Origin: Treponema sp.
GTDB taxonomy: Bacteria; Spirochaetota; Spirochaetia; Treponematales; Treponemataceae
Direction: 5' to 3'
Length of the DNA: 6,653 bases
Assembly (NCBI GenBank): GCA_017622055.1
Contig: JAGARY010000219.1
Coordinates: forward strand, 1-6,653
Below, in pieces: positions 1-6,543 of the stretch (positions are counted from its first letter, which is position 1; every line of letters starts with the position of its first letter). The position numbers were made by a program, and so were the translations under genes. The notes below the pieces were generated by a model. The model did no database searches. It saw only the letters and a list, made by a program, of their open reading frames with translations, and was not told where the DNA came from.

Positions 1-127
1 AAGAAAAATGGCAGAAATCGTTTGGGCGATGCTCAGCGATAAACAAGATTTTGATTCAAGTAAAATGATGGGAAAATACAAACCTATGAATTTAGTTGAT
101 CAAGCTTTAGCTGCCATAAATCAATAA
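1..127 (+). CDS. C-terminal end of a probable IS110-family transposase (partial)
   Basis: The frame is open from base 2 to a TAA at 125-127, giving 41 residues; the start lies upstream of the window. The visible part begins RKMAEIVWAMLSDKQDFD and ends in a short charged tail. A basic residue, a hydrophobic helix of the form K-x-x-x-I-V-W-x-M-L and then a polar D/E-F-D segment resemble the extreme C-terminus of IS110/IS116 (Transposase_20) enzymes. These are DEDD/serine-type recombinases guided by a bridge RNA. This is family recollection on a very short stretch, and none of the catalytic residues is in the window. A hairpin terminator follows within 10 bases. It could instead be the end of an unrelated helical protein. 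Confidence 0.4.
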   Translation, partial: RKMAEIVWAMLSDKQDFDSSKMMGKYKPMNLVDQALAAINQ

Positions 128-133
128 ATTAAG

Positions 134-159
134 AAAGTCGACTTGTTCGTTGACTTTTT
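134..159 (+). terminator. Rho-independent terminator after the partial upstream gene
   Basis: A 9-bp stem pairs AAAGTCGAC (134-142) with GTTGACTTT (149-157), with one G-T wobble and a 6-base TTGTTC loop. The right arm runs into a T-tract ending at 159. The stem can extend by A-T and G-T pairs at its base. It lies 7 bases after the upstream stop codon and 13 bases before the lipoprotein ATG, so it would separate the two transcripts. The stem is low in G+C, so its strength is uncertain. Confidence 0.6.
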
Positions 160-161
160 AT

Positions 162-166
162 GGGAG
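162..166 (+). promoter_or_regulatory. Ribosome binding site of the lipoprotein gene
   Basis: GGGAG sits 6 bases before the ATG at 173. It decides the start: the in-frame TTG at 143 lies in the loop of the terminator hairpin and has no SD. It would also put an acidic FVDF segment before the lysines of the signal peptide. Confidence 0.75.
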
Positions 167-172
167 CTTTTT

Positions 173-544
173 ATGATAAAAAAAACATTCTTATTCCTAT
201 GTATTTTTTCTTCTATTTTTTTTATTTCTTGTGGCACAAAAAAAGACAACACAGAAGTTAAATTCAAAATTAATAATAATGAAAATTTTGATTTAGAAAA
301 CTTTGTTATTTTCTTAAGTGAAGACATATCTATTAAAACAGATTCTACAACTGTGGAAGCAAATTCGTCAAAAAACATTTCATTAAACATGGAATTTGCA
401 GCAAAAAAAGATGGAAGTTATACTATTGAGTATGTAGCAAATGGAACATCTGTAAGCGAAAGCCGTGGTTATTACACAAATGGAGCTCCTTTAGAAAATG
501 AAATATCAATTACCATAGAAAATAATTCATTATCGTGGGAGTAA
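173..544 (+). CDS. Small secreted lipoprotein of unknown function
   Basis: This 123-aa protein starts at the ATG preceded by GGGAG. Residues 1-19 form a lipoprotein signal peptide: basic MIKK, a strongly hydrophobic Phe/Ile/Leu core, then a relaxed FISC lipobox with the lipidated cysteine at residue 20, as is usual in spirochaetes. The mature part (about 104 aa) opens with a polar CGTKKDN tether. It then alternates short hydrophobic and polar stretches with many Thr, Ser and Asn residues, suggesting a small all-beta, Ig-like domain on the cell surface or in the periplasm. Near the end are a GYYTNG motif and a final strand ending in SLSWE. No enzyme motif is visible and I do not recognise a named family. 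Two in-frame stops (TAA TAA) end it. It is isolated by hairpins on both sides, so it is probably monocistronic, but no convincing promoter is visible before it. Confidence 0.8.
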   Translation: MIKKTFLFLCIFSSIFFISCGTKKDNTEVKFKINNNENFDLENFVIFLSEDISIKTDSTTVEANSSKNISLNMEFAAKKDGSYTIEYVANGTSVSESRGYYTNGAPLENEISITIENNSLSWE

Positions 545-580
545 TAAAATCAGTCTTTGTAGAAAAAAAATGTCGTTATC

Positions 581-614
581 ATTCTCTGGCTCGCCCGAGT
601 CCAGAGAATCTTTT
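581..614 (+). terminator. Hairpin terminator after the lipoprotein gene
   Basis: ATTCTCTGG (581-589) pairs perfectly with CCAGAGAAT (601-609). Three further inner pairs are possible (CTC 590-592 with GAG 597-599) if T600 bulges out, leaving a GCCC loop. A short CTTTT follows at 610-614. It begins 36 bases after the lipoprotein stop and would insulate it from malQ. The T-run is short, so termination may be partial; an RNA-stability hairpin is an alternative. Confidence 0.6.
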
Positions 615-644
615 GCAACAATCTATAAAGAGAATCCTCTATTC

Positions 645-655
645 CAGAAATTCTG
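645..655 (+). promoter_or_regulatory. Possible operator palindrome upstream of malQ
   Basis: CAGAAATTCTG is an 11-base odd palindrome (5-bp arms around a central A). It lies about 55-65 bases upstream of the predicted malQ transcription start, where an activator might bind. It is short and AT-rich enough to occur by chance, and no regulator gene is present in the window to pair it with. Confidence 0.2.
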
Positions 656-697
656 TTCACCCAAATAAAATCATTTTCCTTTTTACATTTTTTGCAT

Positions 698-703
698 TAT
701 AAT
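698..703 (+). promoter_or_regulatory. Sigma-70-type -10 box of the malQ operon
   Basis: TATAAT matches the consensus perfectly. At 17-bp spacing the -35 position (675-680, TTTCCT) is weak. The better-looking TTTACA at 682-687 is only 10 bases away, so recognition may lean on the -10 box and the T-rich upstream tract (674-693). Transcription would be expected to start about 7-8 bases downstream, at G710 or A711, which falls inside the tandem ATG ATG of malQ (708-713). The transcript would therefore be leaderless or nearly so. Confidence 0.6.
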
Positions 704-707
704 CATT

Positions 708-2810
708 ATGATGAAAAATACAAATTTACTTGGCGTAGCAGTTCCCCTTGGGGCTTTATATACAAAAGAAAATCAGATTATTGGAGAATTTCCAGATTTA
801 GTTCCATTTGCAGAATTTTGCAAAAAATCAAATATCAATTTAATTCAATTGCTTCCTGTAAATGACACAGGAACTCAAAGTTCTCCGTATTCGGGGCTTT
901 CGGCCTTTGCTTTGCATCCAATTTACATTCGTTTATCAGATGTGGAAGGATTTGATTCTCTTTGTAGCAACGACAAAAAGTTTTGCAGCGACTACAACAA
1001 TTTTTCAAAAGCAAACAAATACAAATCTCGCTACAATTACGACGAAATTTTAAATTCAAAGACATATTTTTTACTACAACTTTACAATCAAACAGAAATT
1101 GCAAAAACAGAAAAACCAACACCAGAACTTTCCGCTTGGATTAAAAAAAATCCCTGGATAAAAACTTACGCTGTTTATAAAAATCTAAAATACAAATATA
1201 TGCAAGCCTCTTGGAAATCTTGGAAAAAAGAAGATAAAACTTTAACTCTTGAAGAAATTGAAAAACTTTGGGACAAAAAATCACTAAAAAAAGATCATCT
1301 TTTTTACGCTTGGGGTCAATTTGTTGCAGATGAGCAATTTTCAAAAGCAGTAGATTCTGTTCACAATTTGCAAATCAAAATAAAAGGAGATATGCCAATT
1401 TTGATGAACGAAGATTCCTGCGACGCTTGGGCTTATCCTCAATTTTTTAATCACAACTTGCGGGCAGGCTCTCCAAGTGACGGCGAAAATCCAAATGGAC
1501 AAAATTGGGGCTTTCCAACATACAATTGGAAAAATCTTCAAAACGAAAATTATTCCTGGTGGATAAACAGATTAAAAACCGCCAGCAAATACTACGACGC
1601 CTACCGTTTAGACCACATTTTAGGATTTTTTAGAATTTGGGCAATTCCAGAAAAAGATTGCAACGCATTAAACGGACATACAGAACCATTTTCTTCTATT
1701 AAAAAAGATGAATTATACGAACTTGGTTTTGATGACGACAGAATTCGTTGGCTTTCTAAACCACACATTCCAACTTCTGCAATTGAAGATATCACTTGGA
1801 ACCGGGAAATTGCCCATAAGATTTTAAAACTTGTAGCAAATCAAATTGGCAAAGAAGAACTTTGGCTTTTTTCAGATAAAATTAAAGGTTCAACAGAACT
1901 TGTAAATCTTGATTTAAGTGATTTTGTTGATAAACCTGCCGAAGAAAAAATCCAAAATATTCTTGTAAATTATTGGTCAAACATCACTTTGTTGGAAGTT
2001 TCAAAAAATAAATTTGTTCCATTGTGGACATATCAAAAATCAACTTCTTGGGAAACTCTAAATCAAAAAGAAAAAGAAGATTTAGAAAAACTTTTTGAAA
2101 AATTAAACACAAAAAATGAAAAACTTTGGCAAAAACAAGCTTCACAAATTTTTACTGCCCTTACTTCAAATGTAAAAATGATTCCTTGCGGGGAAGATTT
2201 GGGAGTTGGAATTGACTGCGTGCCAGAAACAATGAAAAATCACGATATTTTAGGTTTACGAGTTGTTCGCTGGTGCAGATATTGGGAAAAAGAAAATCAA
2301 CCTTTTGTAGCGTTTAAAGATTACGAAAAACTTTCTGTTGTAACAACTTCTGTTCACGACTCTTCAACTTTGCGCCAATGGTGGGATGATGAAAAAGAAA
2401 GCGTTTTGGCATTTTTAAAAGAAAATCCACAAGTTGCGGATCTAAAAAACAAAAATGAAATAATTGATAAAAAAATTGATGAAAAATCAGACAAAAAAAC
2501 TTCTCCAGAAGAAGAAGCAAAAATCACTGAAAAACTAAGTGATTTTGCAAAAAAAGATTTTTCACCAGAAATTGCACAAAAAGTTTTACAAGCAGTTTCA
2601 CAAGCAAATAGCATGTGGTTCATTCCGCCGCTGCAAGATATTTTGTATTTATCTGAAAAATATTATGCAGAAGATTCAAAAGACGAAAGAATCAACATTC
2701 CTGGAACTGTAACTCAATTCAACTGGACCTACAGAATGCCAGTTTCTATTGAAGAATTATCAAAAAATAAAGAAATCATTTCAAATATAAAACTATTATC
2801 ACGAGGTTAA
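708..2810 (+). CDS. malQ: 4-alpha-glucanotransferase (GH77, DPE2-like split catalytic domain)
   Basis: This cytoplasmic amylomaltase cuts an alpha-1,4 bond in maltodextrin or maltose and transfers the released glucan to another chain. At 700 aa it has no signal peptide. The GH77 barrel opens at residues 8-30 (GVAVP...GEF), followed by QLLPVND (47-53) and SPYSGLSAFALHP (59-71). The GQNWGFPTYNW motif is at 264-274. Catalytic residues are nucleophile D302 (YRLDH), acid/base E496 (GEDLG) and D551 (SVHDSSTLRQWW). D302 and E496 are 194 residues apart, against about 47 in ordinary amylomaltases such as the Thermus enzyme. This matches the catalytic-domain insertion of plant DPE2 and its bacterial relatives, but the N-terminal starch-binding modules of plant DPE2 are absent. 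A Lys/Glu-rich segment lies at about 578-610. The C-terminus carries the typical NIPGT...FNWTYRMP (663-677). No SD precedes the tandem ATGs; promoter position favours the second, at 711. It is first in a two-gene operon. Family assignment is very secure; preferred substrate is not. Confidence 0.95.
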   Translation: MMKNTNLLGVAVPLGALYTKENQIIGEFPDLVPFAEFCKKSNINLIQLLPVNDTGTQSSPYSGLSAFALHPIYIRLSDVEGFDSLCSNDKKFCSDYNNFSKANKYKSRYNYDEILNSKTYFLLQLYNQTEIAKTEKPTPELSAWIKKNPWIKTYAVYKNLKYKYMQASWKSWKKEDKTLTLEEIEKLWDKKSLKKDHLFYAWGQFVADEQFSKAVDSVHNLQIKIKGDMPILMNEDSCDAWAYPQFFNHNLRAGSPSDGENPNGQNWGFPTYNWKNLQNENYSWWINRLKTASKYYDAYRLDHILGFFRIWAIPEKDCNALNGHTEPFSSIKKDELYELGFDDDRIRWLSKPHIPTSAIEDITWNREIAHKILKLVANQIGKEELWLFSDKIKGSTELVNLDLSDFVDKPAEEKIQNILVNYWSNITLLEVSKNKFVPLWTYQKSTSWETLNQKEKEDLEKLFEKLNTKNEKLWQKQASQIFTALTSNVKMIPCGEDLGVGIDCVPETMKNHDILGLRVVRWCRYWEKENQPFVAFKDYEKLSVVTTSVHDSSTLRQWWDDEKESVLAFLKENPQVADLKNKNEIIDKKIDEKSDKKTSPEEEAKITEKLSDFAKKDFSPEIAQKVLQAVSQANSMWFIPPLQDILYLSEKYYAEDSKDERINIPGTVTQFNWTYRMPVSIEELSKNKEIISNIKLLSRG
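2803..2806 (+). promoter_or_regulatory. Ribosome binding site of the GH13 gene, inside the malQ end
   Basis: GAGG lies 7 bases before the ATG at 2814, within the final codons of malQ (TCA CGA GGT TAA). Ribosomes finishing malQ would cover this site, and only 3 bases separate the malQ stop from the next start. This suggests translational coupling. It contrasts with malQ itself, which lacks an SD. Confidence 0.75.
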
Positions 2811-2813
2811 ACT

Positions 2814-5800
2814 ATGAATATTTCTTACAACGAATTTCACATTTCAAGAAAAATTAGAAATCTTTGTTCTTTTAATGAGGGACTTTACGCAAGTAGCGGA
2901 AACGTTATTTTTGCAAATATGAAAAATGTTCGTGATTTTCAACTTTTATTTAATAATTACATTGAAACTCAAATTAAAGACGAAAATAAAAAAGTTTCGG
3001 CAGGTCAATTAAACGCAATGGGCTTAATTGATGAAATTTTGCATCATGTTTGTATGCTTTATCGCCACAATAAAGCCCCAACTTTTATGACAGATTTGCT
3101 TGGAGAAATGGAAAAAGAATTTTCAAAAGAAGAAATAGACACTCTTCTTTTAGATTTTATTAAGGAATTTCCACCAGTTGAAGTTTACAAAGAAAAAACA
3201 ACAGCAGAAGAATATCTTAATCGGGAAGCAATTGAAACTGTAAAAATTGGAAAAGGAACAAGAACAATTACTCGCACAAACCGTGAACAAACTTTAGAAG
3301 AATTGATTTTGCTTCATCTTGCAAATGAAAATCCTGCGTTTAAACCTTTTGCAATTTTATTTGACGATTCAGAACTTTCAAAAAATGAACTTTACAATAA
3401 AACTTGGGCAACAATTCAAAAATTTGCAAAAACTCAAGAAACTTACGGTCCATTTGACCACGATTTAATCAATTTGCTTAGAGAACCAATGCTTTTTGCT
3501 CCAGAAAGTCTAAAAGGTCAACTTGAATACATTGAAAAACATTGGGCTGAATATTTTAAAGATTTAATTGAATGGCTAAAACGCATTTTTGCAGGAATGG
3601 ACACAATTTCTGAAGAAGAAAAAGCCTCTTGGGCTCCAATTGGCGGGGACGGACCAGATTTACAACCATATTCTTACGAAAATTTAATGAACGAATATGA
3701 ACGATTCAGTGCCGACAGCGAATGGATGCCAAACGTAATTTTAATGGCAAAAACAGTTTTGGTTTGGCTTGACCAATTAACAAAACAATACGGATACGAA
3801 ATTTCACGTTTAGATCAAATTCCAGACGCAGAATTAGACAAATTAAAAGAACAAGGTTTTACAGGACTTTGGCTCATTGGACTTTGGGAACGTTCAAAAG
3901 CTTCAAAAAGAATTAAACAAATTTGTGGAAATCCAGAGGCTGCGGCTTCGGCATATTCCCTTTACGACTACAACATTGCTTACAACATTGGCGGATGGGA
4001 CGCTTTAGCAAATCTTCGTCAAAGACTTTGGCAACGAGGAATTAGACTTGCCAGCGACATGGTTCCAAATCACACTGGAATGGACGGAGATTGGGTAATG
4101 AATAAACCAGATTTGTTTATTCAAAGAAAAGATTGTCCATTCCCCCACTACACATTCAATGGGGAAAATCTTTCACAAGATCCACGCACAAGCATTTATC
4201 TTGAAGATCACTACTACAGTAAAAACGACTGTTCTGTAGTTTTCAAACGTGTTGATAATCAAACTGGAGATGTTCGCTACATCTACCACGGAAACGACGG
4301 AACTGGGCTTCCTTGGAATGATACAGCACAAATTGACTTTTTAAATCCAGCAGCACGAGAAGCGGTAATGCAAGAAATTTTACACGTTGCAAAAAACTTC
4401 CCAATTATCAGATTTGACGCTGCAATGGTGTTGGCAAAAAAAAGTATTCGCCGACTTTGGTATCCAGAGCCAGGGCACGGTGGTGATATTGCAACTCGTA
4501 GCGAAACAGGACTTTCTACTCAACAATTTAACGACGCAATTCCAAATGAATTCTGGCGTGAAGTTGTAGACCGAGTTGCAAAAGAATGTCCAGACACACT
4601 TTTACTTGCAGAAGCATTCTGGATGATGGAAGGCTACTTTGTTCGTACTTTAGGAATGCATAGAGTTTACAACAGTGCATTTATGAACATGCTCAAAAAA
4701 GAAGAAAATCAAAAATATCGTGAAACTGTAAAAAATACAATTACATTCGATCCACAAGTTTTAAAACGCTATGTAAACTTTATGAACAATCCAGACGAAG
4801 AAACTGCAATTGCACAGTTTGGTGATGGAGACAAATATTTTGGTTGTTGTACACTTATGATTACAATGCCAGGGCTTCCAATGTTTGGTCATGGTCAAAT
4901 TGAAGGATTTACAGAAAAATACGGAATGGAATATACAAAAGCCTACAAAGACGAAAAACCAAGTGATTATTTGGTTTCTCGTCACTACAAAGAAATATTC
5001 CCAATTATGAAAAAACGCTATTTGTTCAGTGGCGTAGAAAATTTCTTATTTTATGATTTATGGCAAGACGACTACGTAAACGAAAACGTATTTGCATATT
5101 CAAACGGAGCTGGGGACGAAAGAGTTTTAGTTTTCTACAATAACAAATACGACCAAGCCCACGGATGGATTAAACTTTCTGATCCATACGCAGTAAAAAC
5201 TGGAAACGGCGACGAAATCATTCAAAAAACTCGCACACTTTCGGAAGGATTAAACCTTACAGCCGAAGATGACAAATATTGTATTTTCCAAGAACACAAA
5301 AGTCAAAAATGGTTCATCAGAAAATCAAAAGATATTTGCGAACAAGGACTTTTTGTAATGCTCAATGGATTTGAATATCAAATCTTTATGAACATTCAAC
5401 AAGTTACAGACACAGAAGATAATCGCTATAAAATTTTGTGCGAATTCTTAAATGGTGCTGGTTGTGATGATTTGGAAACAGCACTTCAAGAATTAATTTA
5501 CAAAGATTTATACAAAACTTTTGTTCCTTACGCAAAATCTGCATTAAAAGCAATTGATGATAGCAAAGTTTTCCAACAGAAAAAGGAAAAGAAAACTCCT
5601 GCAAAATTAAAAACTTCTGCTGCAAAAAAAGTAGAAGAAAAATCAGAATCAAAAGTTGTAAAAGAATCAGAAAAATCTGTTGAATTCAAATATGACACAA
5701 AATTATTAAAAGCGTCTCTTGCAAAATTACAAGAAGAAGCAATTGAATTCTTTGAAAAATCAAATGATTTTATTCAAGACAAAAAACTAAAAGTTGTAGC

Positions 5801-6521
5801 AGAAAAACAATTTGCTTTAATTCAAAAACGAATTTTACAAATTGCTAAACTTCACAATGAACAAAAAATCAAAACTCCTACAGATTTGCAAAAAACATTG
5901 CTAAAAACAACAGAATCAGAAAAATTCATAAAATTGATGATTCAAAACAACACCGCCCTAGAATCCGAATTAATTATGCTTTCACTTTGTGGTTATTTGG
6001 CAGAAAATGGCTTTGCAAACCAATGGAATTTCCAACGAAAATTCAACGAAATTCACGCAGAATTTGAAAAATCCCGTGCCGCTTTGGAAGAATCAAAAAC
6101 TCCAAGCAACTTTATTCCAACATTGCACACAGATTTAACAAAACTTTTTGTTTTAGCAAAGGTTGCAGATTGTTCAAGTTGCACAAAAGTTTCTACAAAC
6201 AAAACAAAATATGTTGCTGCACAAAAAGCTTTGGCTTTAACAATTGCAAAAACACTTGTTCAAGAAAAATACGCTAGTATCTTTAGTGGCATCAACAATT
6301 TTGACAACATTTGGTGGTTCAACAAAGAAATGACAGACGAAAGTTTGGCACTTTGGGCAACTTTGGCACTACAATTTGCCACAACAAAACAAGTTCCAGA
6401 AGTTCTAAAACTTTACAAACTTTTGTGCAACGCAAAACTAAAGGCCGCTTACAAGTGTCAGTTGTTTGTTCAAACTTTTGAAGAAGAAAAAAAGGTAGTT
6501 ACCAAAAAAAAGAAAAAGTAG
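2814..6521 (+). CDS. Large multidomain GH13 alpha-amylase-family enzyme
   Basis: This 1235-aa protein has no signal peptide and probably acts on maltodextrin or glycogen in the cytoplasm. Residues 1-325 are a mostly helical region with no motif I can name. The GH13 barrel spans about 326-745. Region I is DMVPNH (415-420). Region II is IIRFDAA with nucleophile D535 and its R533. Region III is LLLAEAF with acid/base E600. Region IV is FMNNPDEE (656-663) with D661, where N-P-D replaces the usual N-H-D. A region-V-like AQIDFLNP is at 505-512. A beta-rich stretch (about 745-870) probably caps the barrel. A Lys/Glu/Ser-rich linker (920-955) leads to a helical C-terminal region (956-1222) with a CSSC pair (1120-1123) and WWFNKE (1167-1172), then a VVTKKKKK tail. 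From memory, the barrel and its flanks resemble a family of about 1,000-1,250 aa 'alpha-amylase' proteins of unproven activity, in which NNPDE seems normal; I could not check this. Hydrolase versus transferase is undecided. The gene is co-transcribed with malQ. Confidence 0.88.
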   Translation: MNISYNEFHISRKIRNLCSFNEGLYASSGNVIFANMKNVRDFQLLFNNYIETQIKDENKKVSAGQLNAMGLIDEILHHVCMLYRHNKAPTFMTDLLGEMEKEFSKEEIDTLLLDFIKEFPPVEVYKEKTTAEEYLNREAIETVKIGKGTRTITRTNREQTLEELILLHLANENPAFKPFAILFDDSELSKNELYNKTWATIQKFAKTQETYGPFDHDLINLLREPMLFAPESLKGQLEYIEKHWAEYFKDLIEWLKRIFAGMDTISEEEKASWAPIGGDGPDLQPYSYENLMNEYERFSADSEWMPNVILMAKTVLVWLDQLTKQYGYEISRLDQIPDAELDKLKEQGFTGLWLIGLWERSKASKRIKQICGNPEAAASAYSLYDYNIAYNIGGWDALANLRQRLWQRGIRLASDMVPNHTGMDGDWVMNKPDLFIQRKDCPFPHYTFNGENLSQDPRTSIYLEDHYYSKNDCSVVFKRVDNQTGDVRYIYHGNDGTGLPWNDTAQIDFLNPAAREAVMQEILHVAKNFPIIRFDAAMVLAKKSIRRLWYPEPGHGGDIATRSETGLSTQQFNDAIPNEFWREVVDRVAKECPDTLLLAEAFWMMEGYFVRTLGMHRVYNSAFMNMLKKEENQKYRETVKNTITFDPQVLKRYVNFMNNPDEETAIAQFGDGDKYFGCCTLMITMPGLPMFGHGQIEGFTEKYGMEYTKAYKDEKPSDYLVSRHYKEIFPIMKKRYLFSGVENFLFYDLWQDDYVNENVFAYSNGAGDERVLVFYNNKYDQAHGWIKLSDPYAVKTGNGDEIIQKTRTLSEGLNLTAEDDKYCIFQEHKSQKWFIRKSKDICEQGLFVMLNGFEYQIFMNIQQVTDTEDNRYKILCEFLNGAGCDDLETALQELIYKDLYKTFVPYAKSALKAIDDSKVFQQKKEKKTPAKLKTSAAKKVEEKSESKVVKESEKSVEFKYDTKLLKASLAKLQEEAIEFFEKSNDFIQDKKLKVVAEKQFALIQKRILQIAKLHNEQKIKTPTDLQKTLLKTTESEKFIKLMIQNNTALESELIMLSLCGYLAENGFANQWNFQRKFNEIHAEFEKSRAALEESKTPSNFIPTLHTDLTKLFVLAKVADCSSCTKVSTNKTKYVAAQKALALTIAKTLVQEKYASIFSGINNFDNIWWFNKEMTDESLALWATLALQFATTKQVPEVLKLYKLLCNAKLKAAYKCQLFVQTFEEEKKVVTKKKKK

Positions 6522-6543
6522 GTTTATTTTAAACACTATTTGA

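Noticed and set aside
150..155. TTGACT as a -35 box for the lipoprotein gene
   Set aside because: It is part of the terminator stem, and a matching -10 box would fall on or after the start codon.
143..172. Upstream TTG start for the lipoprotein, adding 10 residues
   Set aside because: The TTG lies in the terminator loop, has no SD and spoils the signal peptide; the ATG at 173 has GGGAG at good spacing.
121..390. 89-codon minus-strand open frame
   Set aside because: It is antisense to the lipoprotein gene, and its Phe/Ser/Lys-rich content is what AT-rich antisense yields. No family resemblance.
835..2623. Several 60-95-codon open frames on both strands within malQ
   Set aside because: They are shadows of a secure GH77 gene, with no SD or domain resemblance.
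4387..5652. 60-82-codon open frames within the GH13 gene
   Set aside because: They overlap conserved GH13 catalytic and C-terminal sequence in other frames, with no independent support.
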